A stretch of DNA of 64,000 nt from Paenarthrobacter ureafaciens (GCF_004028095.1 NZ_SBHM01000007.1:2108001-2172000); one strand, 5' to 3'; shown: positions 8,098-17,429, counted from the stretch's first letter. The notes: a model not told the origin generated them from the letters alone. Made by a program: numbers and translations.

Positions 8098-10056
8098 ATG
8101 CAGAAGTTAAGCTTGAGCGTGGCTACTTCCCAAACCAACCGTGTTGCCCTTGTCGGGGCTGGTCCCAGGGGTACCAGCGTCCTTGAGCGGTTGCTCGCGA
8201 ACCGGGCGGCGGCAGGGAACGGCGGAAGCACGCTCCACATCCACGTCATTGACCCCTATCCGGCCGGTTCGGGGCACGTTTGGCAGCCCGGGCAGTCCCG
8301 GCTGTACCTGATGAACACGCAGTCGTTCTATCCCACCCTGATTCCCCAGGAACCGGAGCTTGCCCCGCCTCTGGCGGGCGGTTCGTTCGACGAATGGCGC
8401 GTGACCCGGCGTCGTGACGGCCAGGGACTCAGCGACGCCGAGAAGGCCGAGTTGTCCGCGCTGGCGTCCGACAACTTCCCGAGCCGCGCCCTGTACGGGC
8501 GTTACCTGCAGCAGACGCTGGCTGAGCTGCTCCAGCGGGTGCCCGACGGCGTGGACGTCACCTTCCATGAAACGTCGGCGGTGGCGGCCCGCCCGGCGGG
8601 TAAGGCGTTCGACGTCGAACTGGCCGACGGCGGTACCCTCACCGTCGATTCGGTGGTGCTCGCCCTTGGCCACATTGAAGCCCGCCTGAACCCCGAGCAA
8701 CGCTCCTTCCAGGTGGCCGCCGAAGAACACGGACTGCTGTACTTCCCTCCGGCGCCTCCGGCCGACGTGGACTGGTCCATAGTGCCGGACAACGAACCCG
8801 TGCTGGTCCGGGGAATGGGCCTGAACTTCTTCGACGTCATGGGGCAGCTGACCGAGGGCCGCGGCGGCAAATTCGTGGACGCCGTCGCCCCGGGTACCGG
8901 CGCCCTGGAGTACCGTGCTTCCGGGCGCGAACCGAAAATCATCGCAGCGTCCAGGCGAGGCACCCCGTACCGGGCCAAAGCCGGGCTGTCCGGCTACTAC
9001 GCCACGAGCATCACCCTCCGCTACCTGACGGAAGCCGCCGTCGACCGCTTCCGGGCTGCGGGGATCCAGCCCGGCTTCGACCATGATCTGTGGCCGCTCC
9101 TGCACCGGGACGCGTTGTGGGCGTACTACGCAACGTTGGCACGGTCCCAACCGGCCGCGATCCGGGACTCGGCCCAATTCCTGGCCGACCTGGAGGACGC
9201 GCTGCAGCCGCATGCGCACGCAACGGGCAACTGGGAAACCGAAGTGGGGGCGCTGGTCGAAAAACACGTGGTGGCTTCGCGCCGGCTGAACCTTCGGGCG
9301 CTCGCCGCCCCGTTGGCGGGCCGGACCTTCGCCTCCCGCCGCGAGTTGGACAAGGCCATCACCGATTACCTGGATGATGATGCCCTGCGTTCGGAGCTCG
9401 GCGAAGCCGATCCTGTGAAGATGGCGATCGGCGCACTCCATACGGGCCGCGCGATCCTTAAGACCGTGGTGGCGGACGGTGGAATCACGGATGAGTCGTG
9501 GGTGGCGGAGCTGCGCGGCTGGTTCGAATCCTTCGTCGAGGGACTGGCCAGCGGGCCTCCCGCACTTCGTTCGGAGCAGCTGGCCGCCTTGGCGCGTGCC
9601 GGCGTCGTGAGTTTCGTGGGGCCGGACCCGAAATTCAGCGTGGACCGAAACGCCAAGGTCTTCCGCGCCTTTTCGCCCTGGGTGCGGGATGCGCCCGTGC
9701 AGGCGAGGACCCTGATTGAAGCGATGTCGCCCGCCAACCGGGTGGGTATCAACGTCTCCCCGTTGCTGGAACAGCTCATGGAGGACGGCCTGGTGCGAAC
9801 CAAGATCATGATGAGCGTCGAGGGGACGCCGGTGCAGACCACCGGCCTGGATGTGGAACCACATCCTTACCGGCCCGTGGCCGCGAACGGCTCGGTAACC
9901 GAGGGTTTGTACGTGCTGGGCCTTCAGCTGTCGGCAACCCAGTGGGGGACCGCCATCGCTGCCGAGGCGAAACCGGCAACGGGCCAGGCCTACACCAGCG
10001 GACAGCGGACGCTGCGCGACGCCGACGAGATCGCGCGGAGCATCCTGGGGCTTTAA
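8098..10056 (+). CDS. FAD/NAD(P)-binding protein (NAD_binding_9 type)
   Basis: Flavin-dependent oxidoreductase-like protein of 652 residues, substrate unknown. VALVGAGPRGTSVLERL near residue 15 is a Rossmann dinucleotide-binding motif, followed by IDPYPAGSGHVWQPGQS. A second stretch near residue 190 (VDSVVLALGHIEA) matches the NAD(P)-side motif of this family. The C-terminal part contains GRLYVLGLQLSATQWGT-like sequence (EGLYVLGLQLSATQWG) that is usual at the end of such proteins. ATG 8098 is chosen because AAAGGGAAG lies upstream at good spacing; the frame is open further upstream but that overlaps the divergent peptidase. Relatives are common in actinobacteria; one member class oxidises amines, but nothing here fixes the reaction. 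Confidence 0.75.
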   Translation: MQKLSLSVATSQTNRVALVGAGPRGTSVLERLLANRAAAGNGGSTLHIHVIDPYPAGSGHVWQPGQSRLYLMNTQSFYPTLIPQEPELAPPLAGGSFDEWRVTRRRDGQGLSDAEKAELSALASDNFPSRALYGRYLQQTLAELLQRVPDGVDVTFHETSAVAARPAGKAFDVELADGGTLTVDSVVLALGHIEARLNPEQRSFQVAAEEHGLLYFPPAPPADVDWSIVPDNEPVLVRGMGLNFFDVMGQLTEGRGGKFVDAVAPGTGALEYRASGREPKIIAASRRGTPYRAKAGLSGYYATSITLRYLTEAAVDRFRAAGIQPGFDHDLWPLLHRDALWAYYATLARSQPAAIRDSAQFLADLEDALQPHAHATGNWETEVGALVEKHVVASRRLNLRALAAPLAGRTFASRRELDKAITDYLDDDALRSELGEADPVKMAIGALHTGRAILKTVVADGGITDESWVAELRGWFESFVEGLASGPPALRSEQLAALARAGVVSFVGPDPKFSVDRNAKVFRAFSPWVRDAPVQARTLIEAMSPANRVGINVSPLLEQLMEDGLVRTKIMMSVEGTPVQTTGLDVEPHPYRPVAANGSVTEGLYVLGLQLSATQWGTAIAAEAKPATGQAYTSGQRTLRDADEIARSILGL

Positions 10057-10117
10057 CCCCTTTTATGACGACCGTGGATGCCGGGCGTTTGCAGCGGGTG
10101 CCCGCCCTTCGCTAGTG

Positions 10118-10133
10118 TGTGATCTGCGTCACC
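10118..10133 (+). promoter_or_regulatory. CRP/GlxR-like site upstream of the glycine riboswitch
   Basis: TGTGATCTGCGTCACC matches the CRP-family consensus TGTGA-N6-TCACA in 9 of 10 fixed positions. It lies just upstream of the riboswitch-led cycA gene, so a cAMP-type regulator may act on the promoter. Inferred from sequence only. Confidence 0.5.
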
Positions 10134-10155
10134 GGCTGGTGATGCGCGCTAGTGA

Positions 10156-10354
10156 TCCGCGGCGGGAGAGTCCTGCCGGTACATCCCGTCAGGCGCCGTA
10201 GGAGCAAACCCTCCCCAGGAATCTCTCAGGCACCCTGTACCGCCGCGGCGAGGCAACTCTGGAAAGAAGCACGGTTCCCACCGGGCTCACCGAAGGTGCA
10301 AGCGTTCCTGCCTGCAGGCACGCGGAAACTCTCAGGTCAATGACAGAGCGGGGA
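10156..10354 (+). promoter_or_regulatory. Tandem glycine riboswitch
   Basis: Two consecutive glycine aptamers are visible. The first (about 10156-10246) has GGCGGGAGAG, GGCGCCGTAGGAGCAA and AATCTCTCAGGCACC. The second (about 10248-10354) has GGCAACTCTGGAAAG, CACCGAAGGTGCAAGC and GAAACTCTCAGGTCAATGACAGAG. The CTCTCAGG and GCCGAAGG-like blocks are the conserved cores of the gcvT-type riboswitch. It precedes a CycA-type amino acid permease. No T-rich terminator follows, but GAGGAAC (10353-10359) is complementary to GTTCCTC (10400-10406) between the Shine-Dalgarno sequence and the start codon, suggesting control of translation. Confidence 0.92.
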
Positions 10355-10406
10355 GGAACCCGAATCATCGTGGCATTCCGGTGCCGCCTGAACAATGGAG
10401 TTCCTC

Positions 10407-11873
10407 ATGACGATTCAGCGCCCGCCAACAGACAACAACCATGAGCCCCACCTCGAACGGCAACTCAGCAACCGCCACATCCAACTGATCGCCATTGGCG
10501 GTGCCATCGGAACCGGCCTGTTCATGGGCTCCGGGAAAACCATCTCCGCCGCCGGGCCCTCCGTCATTTTCGTCTACATGATCATCGGCTTCATGCTGTT
10601 CTTCGTCATGCGGGCCATGGGCGAGTTGCTGTTGAGCAACCTGAACTACAAGTCCTTCAGCGACTTCGCCGCAGACCTTCTGGGTCCGTGGGCGGGATTC
10701 TTCACTGGATGGACGTATTGGTTCTGCTGGGTTATCACGGGCATCGCGGACGTCATTGCGATAGCCGGCTACTCGGAAGAGCTGTGGCCGGGCTTGCCCC
10801 TCTGGATTCCCGGACTCATCACGATCGGCATCCTCCTGCTCTTGAACCTGGCAACCGTGAAGGCCTTCGGCGAGACGGAATTCTGGTTCGCCCTCATCAA
10901 GATCGTGGCCATTGCGGCGCTCATCATCGTGGGCCTGTTCATGATCTTCAGTGGCTTCCAGTCCGATGCCGGCCCTGCCAGCTTCACCAACCTCTGGTCC
11001 CATGGAGGCTTCTTCCCCAACGAATTCATGGGGTTCGTGGCCGGTTTCCAGATCGCAGTCTTCGCGTTCGTGGGTATTGAACTGGTGGGAACCACCGCTG
11101 CCGAAGCGAAGGATCCGGAGAAAAACCTTCCCAAGGCCATCAACTCCATTCCCATCCGTGTGCTGCTCTTCTACGTAGGCGCCCTCATCATCCTGATGTC
11201 CGTTACTCCGTGGACGCAGTTCGCGGCCGGCCACAGCCCTTTCATCGCCATGTTCTCGCTTGCCGGGCTTGGGGCCGCAGCCACGATCGTCAACCTCGTG
11301 GTGTTGAGCTCGGCGATGTCCTCCGCGAACTCCGGGATCTACTCCACGTCCCGCATGGTTTACGGCTTGGCGCAGGAAGGCGACGCGCCCGCAGTCTTCA
11401 GTGCGCTCTCCGGACGCAAAGTACCCCGCAACGCGCTGTTCCTTTCCTGCGTGCTGCTGCTCTCCGGCGTCGTCCTCATGTACGCCGGCCAGGACGTTGG
11501 CAAGGCCTTCGACATGGTCACCACGGTGTCGGCCGTGTGCTTCGTGTTCGTCTGGTCGATCATCCTGGCGAGCTACCTCGCCTTCCGGAAGCGTCGTCCG
11601 CAACTGCACGATGGCTCCGCGTTCAAGATGCCCGGCGGTGTTGTGATGGTTTGGGTGGTCTTCGCGTTCTTCGGGTTCATCATGTGGGCATTGACCACGC
11701 AGCCGGACACCCTCATGGCGCTGCTTGTCACGCCGGTGTGGTTCGTGGCGTTGGGCATCGCGTGGGCCATCCTGCGCCGCCGGCCGGCCCACGTGGCCCG
11801 GTTTGAAGCTTTCCGCGCGAGCCTGCAAGAGGACGCTGAACGGCTTCCCGAGCCTGAACCCGCACGCAAGTAG
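10407..11873 (+). CDS. cycA: D-serine/D-alanine/glycine transporter (APC amino acid permease)
   Basis: Imports glycine and small neutral amino acids with protons across the cytoplasmic membrane. The 488-residue protein has twelve hydrophobic spans and the APC signature LIAIGGAIGTGLFMGSGKTI near residue 30. FVGIELVGTTAAEAKDPEKNLPKAI near 220 is nearly the CycA consensus, and SSANSGIYSTSRM follows near 310. ATG 10407 is chosen over ATG 10395 because GGAG (10397-10400) is 6 bases before it. The tandem glycine riboswitch in its leader supports glycine as substrate. A bidirectional terminator follows. Confidence 0.92.
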   Translation: MTIQRPPTDNNHEPHLERQLSNRHIQLIAIGGAIGTGLFMGSGKTISAAGPSVIFVYMIIGFMLFFVMRAMGELLLSNLNYKSFSDFAADLLGPWAGFFTGWTYWFCWVITGIADVIAIAGYSEELWPGLPLWIPGLITIGILLLLNLATVKAFGETEFWFALIKIVAIAALIIVGLFMIFSGFQSDAGPASFTNLWSHGGFFPNEFMGFVAGFQIAVFAFVGIELVGTTAAEAKDPEKNLPKAINSIPIRVLLFYVGALIILMSVTPWTQFAAGHSPFIAMFSLAGLGAAATIVNLVVLSSAMSSANSGIYSTSRMVYGLAQEGDAPAVFSALSGRKVPRNALFLSCVLLLSGVVLMYAGQDVGKAFDMVTTVSAVCFVFVWSIILASYLAFRKRRPQLHDGSAFKMPGGVVMVWVVFAFFGFIMWALTTQPDTLMALLVTPVWFVALGIAWAILRRRPAHVARFEAFRASLQEDAERLPEPEPARK

Positions 11874-11883
11874 GACACAAAAA

Positions 11884-11919
11884 GCCAGGCCCCGCGACCA
11901 CACGGACGCGGGGCCTGGC
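11884..11919. terminator. Bidirectional terminator between cycA and the nuclease/nucleotidase gene
   Basis: 13-bp perfect stem (GCCAGGCCCCGCG / CGCGGGGCCTGGC) with a 10-base loop. On the minus strand it is followed by TTTTTGTG, a good U run; on the plus strand the run is weak. Confidence 0.85.
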
Positions 11920-11943
11920 CCCTTCACTGCCAACCGGGGTTTG

Positions 11944-14900
11944 TCAGCCCCTCAGGCACCTCTGATATTCCAACCAGGCGATGGCGTAGCGGAGCCAGCC
12001 CGCAATGTCGTACCACTTGGATGGTTTGGCCGGTGCCGTGCATTGCGGCGGATTCGGGACGCTCTCCGCCACCGTGACCAGGACCTTGACCGTGGTGCCG
12101 GTTTCGACGGCGGTGAGCACCAGCGTCGCGGTACCGGCTGCTGCTGTGGCGGGAACCGTGACGTTGACGTTCGCGGCACCGGAGGTCACCGGAACATCGC
12201 CCAACTCCACGGTGGTGCCTGCGGCGTCGACGAACGAGGCCTTGAGGGTCTTGTTCGCCGGGCTGCCGATGGACGTCAGGTCCAGCTTGGAAACGGCCAG
12301 GCTCAGGGCATCTCCGGCCGTGACGTCGCTGGCTGTTGTGTTGGCAACAGCTACGGAACGGCGCGCGAAGTCGGGCGATACCGGGTTGTGCGCCTGGAGG
12401 TACTTGATCCACGCATCCCGGTCCACCAGCCCGGTGTCCTTGGTGTTGCTGCCTTCCTGGAAGACGCGGAAGTTGTCACCGCCGGTGGCTAGGAAGCTGA
12501 AGGTACCGATCCTGTACTGCTTGGCCGGATCGATCGGCGTACCGTCCACCCAGATCCCGGTGACGCGCTCACCTGCCGGGCGGGCGGCGTCGTAGGTGTA
12601 GTTGACGTTCTTGGACAACCCCAACTGCTGGTACGGGCGGCTCGGAACCGTTCCGTCGGGGTTGGTCTGCCACTGCTGTTCCAGGAGCGTCTTGAACTGC
12701 GCGCCAGTAAGGGACGTCGTCCAGAGATTGTTGACGAACGGCAGCACCGCGTTCGCCTCGGCATAGGTGATGGTTCCGTCCGGGGCGTAGTACAGCTCGT
12801 TGCGGAGCCCGCCGGGATTCACGACGCCGATCTCCGCTGCACCCAGTTCCGGCGCCTTGAGCGTGTCCACCAGTGAGTCCGCCACGAGGTTGCCCAACGT
12901 GGACTCGCTCGCGCGGTCGTCCCGCTTGGGGGCGCCGCCTTCGGGGTCCGGCGTGAACGCCGTGGTGATATCAGCGGTCACTGCCCCTACCGGCTGGTTG
13001 CCGATCTCTTTGGCGTCAGCCAAGGCCTTGTCCACGATCGTTTTCACGGCTGCCACCCGGGGGTAGGCGGCAACGAGGCTTTCGGGAGTGTCGGTGGTGC
13101 GCTCCACGATCGATGCTTCGTAGGCGGTGACCGTCTTGGAAGCCACGTCCACGGTCAAGGTCACGGTTCCCACGTTCTCCCCGTAGTTGCCGGTCTGGAT
13201 GATCGGCCGGGTCTTTCCGGTGGCTTGCCCGTCGGCGTCCCGCACCGGGGCGTCCCAGGCATATTCCTTGTGGGTGTGGCCGGTGAAGATTGCCGCGACG
13301 TCGGGCGTGGTTTGGTTCACGAGTTTCGCGAACGGTCCTCCGGCGGCAACTTCCTCCTCCAACGTGGCGCCGTCGGGCGTTCCGGACGCTGCGCCGTCGT
13401 GGTTTTCGACGATGATCAGGTCAGCGGCGCCCTCAGCCTTGATCTTCGCCGCAACCCGGTTGATGGCATCCACCGGATCACCGAACTCCAGGTCTGCGAT
13501 GCCCGCCGGAGTCACCAGGGAAGGAACCTCCGGGGTGACGGTGCCGATCACTGCCACGCGCAGGCCGTTGAGTTCCAGCACCTTGTACTCGGGCAGGACG
13601 GGAGTGATGGTGCCCTTTTGGTAGACGTTCGCGCCAAGGTAGGCGAACTTAGCGTTGGTGCCACCCGCGGCGACGCGGTCGCGCAGGTCCTCCCAGCCGC
13701 CGTCGAACTCATGGTTGCCAACCGCGGAGGCTTGCAGCTCGAGGGCGTTCAGGACGTCGATAGTGGGCTGGTCTTTCGCCACGGAGGAGGCAAAGAGTGA
13801 TGCTCCGATGTTGTCCCCGGCCGAGATGAACGCCGTGGCGCCCGGTGCCGCGGCAGCACGCAACTTCTCCACCGTTCCGGCGAACAGTACGGTGTTGGAA
13901 TCGATCCTGCCGTGGAAGTCGTTGATCCCCAGGAACTGAAGGTCTACGGTCTGCGGCGCACTTGGTGCCAGGTCAAGGCCGACCACCACGGGATCGTGGT
14001 CGCTGGCCCGGAACTCGTCCGACGCATAGTAGTTGGTCACATTGTTGTTATACCGGCTGTATTCCAGTGCCACGGACTCCACGGAGTTGATGTTCCATAT
14101 GTCGCTTCCCGTGACTGTCGGGAGGGCGGCGGGAGAAGCCAGAACGTGGTCCAGCGAGCCGACCATTCCGCCGTACAAGTAGGAATGCTTGCCCGGCCCT
14201 GCTTCAAGGTTGGTGTAGCCCGCGCCGGTGAGGACGTTGAGGGGGTCCTCCTTGGCGTAGGCATTGAAATCGCCCATCAGGAAGACCTTGTCCGTGCCCA
14301 TGGAAACCTGCTGGTCCTTGGCGAAAGCGAGCAGCGACTCGGCCTGGCGTGTCCGGGCAAGGTTCGATGCACCCTGGCCTTTGTCCGTGTCCTCCGGCGT
14401 GGCGGCGGATCCCTTGGACTTGAAGTGGTTGACGATTGCGATGAACTTGGTGTCATCTGCTGCGCCTGGGGGCTTGAAGGCCTGGGCCAAAGGCTTGCGG
14501 GCACTGGCAAAGGCATCGGTGTCGTTGTGGATCACGGAGCCACCCACCGGTTCGGCCGTGGCTTTCTTGTAAATGAAGGCCGTCCGGATCATGTCCTCAT
14601 CGCTCAGCGGAGGAGCATTCGCCGGCGTGCGGACGTAGTCCCACACCCCGGGGGTCTTCGCGTTCAGGGCGTCCACCAGTGTTGCCAAAGCGGCATCGCG
14701 GTCCTTGCCGAACTGGGCCGAATTCTCGATCTCTTCCAGGGAGACAACGTCGGCCCCGGACTTGGTGATGGCGGCGACGATCTTGGCCTGCTGGCGTTGG
14801 AAGTTCTCCGCGTTGGCGGCGCCGCGGGCGTTGCAACCTTCCTTGACGGTGATGGGGTTGCCATCACGGTCGGTGTAGTACACGCAGCCGCTGAGTTGAT

Positions 14901-15930
14901 CGCCCGTGGTGGGAAAGTAGTTCAGGACGTTGAAGGAGGCCAGCTTGAGGTTGCCGCCCACGTCGGCAGGGCCTTCAGGGCGTGAAACGGTGAAGGACGC
15001 GGGCTGCACCCCGTCCGCAGTGGCCGCAGTCAGGGGCGCGAGGGGCTGAAACTTCCAGGAGTTGTTGCCGTAGCCCAGGATAACGTCGGTCGTGAACGTG
15101 GCAGCCGAACCTACCCGGACGGGGTTTTCCGGAGTGAGGTAGGGCAGTTGTTGGGCTTTGGTGGTGGCGTCCTTAAGGAAGTTGGTGGACGCGCCGTCGT
15201 CGAGCTTGATGCCGCGCGCCGCGTTGTCAGCCACAACCGCCGAATACTCTGCCGAACCGTACGGGGCTACCGCCGTCGGCTGCACCAGGGGTGATGTGCC
15301 GGCCGCGAGGCCGATTTCGCCGTACTGGTTCAGAGCGTAGTTGTCCGTCACCACAAAGTCGCCTTGGGGTGCGATCAGCATCCCTTCGAGGCGCTCGCGT
15401 GCGACCTCGTTGGCCGGGAGGGACAGCGGTGTGGCCTTCACTTCCGGGGCGGGATCAGTCAGTTTTGTGACACCCGCCGCTTGCACCGTGATCTGGGTCT
15501 GGTTCGCGAATTCGCTCACGACGCCGGTCAGTTCCAGGTAGTCGCCCGGCTGAACGGAACCCGCCGTCGTAGGGGAATAGACGAACAAAGCGTCCGACGC
15601 CGTCCTGGCCGCCCCGCTGCTGTCGCCTCCCGTCCCCGGACTTTGGACGTAGTAGCCGTTCAGGCCGCCGGTGGCGTAGGCCGCGGTCACCTTGCCGCGG
15701 GTGGTCACGGTGCTGCCGACGAGTGGGCTGGCGGGGCCGGTGCCTTGGATCTCGGCGATGGTCTTGGTGCCGGACTCCGGCTGCAGCAAATACGCCTCAT
15801 TGACGACTACCGGCGAACCAGGAGCCGCGGGGTCATCTGCTGCGAGGGCCGGCACAGCTGTCAGTGGGGCCGCTGCCAACCCCGCTGACAGGACAGTGCC
15901 CGCCAGGAATTTCCAGTGCTTACGTCGCAT
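11944..15930 (-). CDS. Secreted ExeM/NucH-type nuclease fused to a 5'-nucleotidase
   Basis: Large exported enzyme (1328 residues) likely to degrade DNA outside the cell and release phosphate and nucleosides. Order: Sec signal peptide (MRRKHWKFLAGTVLSAGLAAAP...ALA, about 1-30); an OB-fold-like region with VVNEAYLL and TTRGKVTAAYATGGLNGYYVQ (about 40-300); an endonuclease/exonuclease/phosphatase domain (LASFNVLNYFPTTGDQ, VVSLEEIEN, FLMGDFNAY, ASDHDPVVVGL; about 330-660); a calcineurin-like metallophosphatase (FLGINDFHGRID, SAGDNIGASLF, VGNHEFDGG, FTGHTHKEY; about 665-950); and the 5'-nucleotidase C-terminal domain (VNPGGLRNELYY). The tail is a beta-rich stalk without LPXTG or SLH motifs. Such fusions are known in actinobacteria. 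Two families, usually separate genes, act here in one chain. Confidence 0.9.
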   Translation of the reverse strand: MRRKHWKFLAGTVLSAGLAAAPLTAVPALAADDPAAPGSPVVVNEAYLLQPESGTKTIAEIQGTGPASPLVGSTVTTRGKVTAAYATGGLNGYYVQSPGTGGDSSGAARTASDALFVYSPTTAGSVQPGDYLELTGVVSEFANQTQITVQAAGVTKLTDPAPEVKATPLSLPANEVARERLEGMLIAPQGDFVVTDNYALNQYGEIGLAAGTSPLVQPTAVAPYGSAEYSAVVADNAARGIKLDDGASTNFLKDATTKAQQLPYLTPENPVRVGSAATFTTDVILGYGNNSWKFQPLAPLTAATADGVQPASFTVSRPEGPADVGGNLKLASFNVLNYFPTTGDQLSGCVYYTDRDGNPITVKEGCNARGAANAENFQRQQAKIVAAITKSGADVVSLEEIENSAQFGKDRDAALATLVDALNAKTPGVWDYVRTPANAPPLSDEDMIRTAFIYKKATAEPVGGSVIHNDTDAFASARKPLAQAFKPPGAADDTKFIAIVNHFKSKGSAATPEDTDKGQGASNLARTRQAESLLAFAKDQQVSMGTDKVFLMGDFNAYAKEDPLNVLTGAGYTNLEAGPGKHSYLYGGMVGSLDHVLASPAALPTVTGSDIWNINSVESVALEYSRYNNNVTNYYASDEFRASDHDPVVVGLDLAPSAPQTVDLQFLGINDFHGRIDSNTVLFAGTVEKLRAAAAPGATAFISAGDNIGASLFASSVAKDQPTIDVLNALELQASAVGNHEFDGGWEDLRDRVAAGGTNAKFAYLGANVYQKGTITPVLPEYKVLELNGLRVAVIGTVTPEVPSLVTPAGIADLEFGDPVDAINRVAAKIKAEGAADLIIVENHDGAASGTPDGATLEEEVAAGGPFAKLVNQTTPDVAAIFTGHTHKEYAWDAPVRDADGQATGKTRPIIQTGNYGENVGTVTLTVDVASKTVTAYEASIVERTTDTPESLVAAYPRVAAVKTIVDKALADAKEIGNQPVGAVTADITTAFTPDPEGGAPKRDDRASESTLGNLVADSLVDTLKAPELGAAEIGVVNPGGLRNELYYAPDGTITYAEANAVLPFVNNLWTTSLTGAQFKTLLEQQWQTNPDGTVPSRPYQQLGLSKNVNYTYDAARPAGERVTGIWVDGTPIDPAKQYRIGTFSFLATGGDNFRVFQEGSNTKDTGLVDRDAWIKYLQAHNPVSPDFARRSVAVANTTASDVTAGDALSLAVSKLDLTSIGSPANKTLKASFVDAAGTTVELGDVPVTSGAANVNVTVPATAAAGTATLVLTAVETGTTVKVLVTVAESVPNPPQCTAPAKPSKWYDIAGWLRYAIAWLEYQRCLRG

Positions 15931-16100
15931 CCGCTCTTACTTTCGTGAGGGAGCCCAGCCGGGCTCGCTGAGGGCGTCCACGTTCCATGGCGCGGACGAT
16001 GAACCGGAAGTTGCTCCGGGTAAAGCTGCCTCGGGTCTAGCTCAGCGCGAACGGATGAATGGGGCATTGCCTGCCGGTAAGCGGAAGGTTGCCCGATAGA

Positions 16101-16129
16101 ACACTATGTGCGGCCTTAGACACTTTCAA
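16101..16129 (-). promoter_or_regulatory. Candidate promoter for the nuclease/nucleotidase gene
   Basis: On the minus strand, TTGAAA (16129-16124), a 17-bp spacer and TAGTGT (16106-16101) resemble a sigma-70 type promoter. The rest of the 15931-16198 gap shows no other clear feature and no Pho-box. Confidence 0.4.
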
Positions 16130-16198
16130 TGGTTATCCGGGGGCAGGTTCTCAGATAATCGCACGGCAGCGGCGGCGAAGAGGGCTGGAAAGCAGAAA

Positions 16199-16226
16199 GT
16201 GCCCCGGGTTCTGGCACCCGGGGCAC
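16199..16226 (-). terminator. Terminator of tRNA-Ser(TGA)
   Basis: GTGCCCCGGGT / ACCCGGGGCAC form an 11-bp stem with a 6-base loop, followed on the minus strand by TTTCTGCTTT. It lies directly after the tRNA 3' end. Confidence 0.85.
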
Positions 16227-16234
16227 TTGTTACG

Positions 16235-16322
16235 CGGAAGGTAAGGGATTTGAACCCTTGGTACGGGGTTACCGCACACTGGTTTTCAAGACCAGCTCCT
16301 TAGGCCGCTCGGACAACCTTCC
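16235..16322 (-). tRNA. tRNA-Ser (anticodon TGA)
   Basis: Minus-strand cloverleaf: acceptor GGAAGGT pairs with ACCTTCC, discriminator G, anticodon stem GGTCTTGAAAACC with TGA anticodon, long variable arm and T loop GGTTCAAATCC. No CCA is encoded. Followed by its own terminator. Confidence 0.95.
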
Positions 16323-16420
16323 CTGCCTAGTAGTGTTTCATAGGGAGTTGGCTGTACCAAAACATCACGTACTTTCAGGCCCCGGAGCCGGTTAGTGCAG
16401 CAAGAAAACGGGAGTTCGTC

Positions 16421-17404
16421 ATGAAAGCCGTCTTTATTTCCGAACCAGGCGGACCCGAAGTCCTCGAAGTAAGGGAAGTACCGGCACCGGTGCCCGGCGA
16501 GGGCGAGGTGCTGATCGACGTCGTAGCCGCAGGCCTCAACCGCGCCGACGTCCAACAGCGCCGGGGCTTTTACCCGCCGCCGCCAGGGGCCTCGGAGATT
16601 CCCGGCCTTGAAGTGTCGGGCCGTATCGCCGGGTTCGGGCCTGGTGTCACCAAGGCCTTTACTTTGGGGGACAAGGTAGTCGCGCTGCTCTCCGGCGGCG
16701 GCTACGCCCAGCAGGTGGCGGTACCGGCCGAACAAGTGCTGCGTCTACCCGAGGGCGTGGACCTGGTGACGGCGGCGGGTCTTCCGGAAGTGGCGGCCAC
16801 TGTTTACTCGAACCTCGTCATGACGGCACAGCTCCAGCAAGGCGAGACGGTCCTCATCCACGGCGCGACGGGCGGCATCGGCACCATGGCCATCCAACTG
16901 GCCAAAGCCTACGGCGCCAAGGTGGCCACCACTGCCGGCACTGATGAGAAAGTGGGCACCGCCAAAGCGTTCCTGGGTGCCGACATCGCCATCAACTACG
17001 CCGAAGAGGACTTCGTCGAAAGCCTCAAGGCACAAAACGGCGGCAAAGGCGCCGACGTGATCCTCGACGTCGTGGGCGCCAAGTACCTCCAGCAGAACAT
17101 CGATGCACTGGCCGATTACGGCCGGCTGGTGATCATCGGGCTCCAGGGCGGCACCAAGGCCGAGATCAACCTGGGACAGCTCCTGAGCAAGAGGGCTGCC
17201 GTCATCGCTACGGCGCTGCGCCCCCGGCCGGTGGCGGAGAAGGGCATCATCATGTCCGCCGTCCGGGAGGTGGTGTGGCCCATGCTCGCCGACGGGCGAA
17301 TCAAACCACTCGTGGCCAAGTCGTTCCCGCTGGAACAGGTGGGGGAGGCGCACAAGTACTTCGACTCCGGCGACCACGTAGGAAAAGTCCTGCTGCTGCT
17401 CTGA
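16421..17404 (+). CDS. NAD(P)H-quinone oxidoreductase, PIG3/TP53I3 type
   Basis: Zinc-free medium-chain dehydrogenase that reduces quinones with NADPH. The 327-residue product has the N-terminal GroES-like part (VVAAGLNRADVQQRRGFYPPPPGASEIPGLEVSG), which is the PIG3-family signature, and the Rossmann motif HGATGGIGTMAIQLAKAYGAKV near residue 150. The catalytic zinc ligands of alcohol dehydrogenases are absent, as expected. GGGAG lies before ATG 16421. A PadR regulator starts 25 bp downstream on the same strand and probably controls or is co-transcribed with it. Confidence 0.9.
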   Translation: MKAVFISEPGGPEVLEVREVPAPVPGEGEVLIDVVAAGLNRADVQQRRGFYPPPPGASEIPGLEVSGRIAGFGPGVTKAFTLGDKVVALLSGGGYAQQVAVPAEQVLRLPEGVDLVTAAGLPEVAATVYSNLVMTAQLQQGETVLIHGATGGIGTMAIQLAKAYGAKVATTAGTDEKVGTAKAFLGADIAINYAEEDFVESLKAQNGGKGADVILDVVGAKYLQQNIDALADYGRLVIIGLQGGTKAEINLGQLLSKRAAVIATALRPRPVAEKGIIMSAVREVVWPMLADGRIKPLVAKSFPLEQVGEAHKYFDSGDHVGKVLLLL

Positions 17405-17429
17405 CCCGTCCACTACAGCGAGGAGCCCC

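Noticed and set aside
8107..9864. A 585-codon minus-strand frame opposite the flavoprotein
   Set aside because: No recognisable motif and a protein-like product exists on the plus strand; GC-rich shadow.
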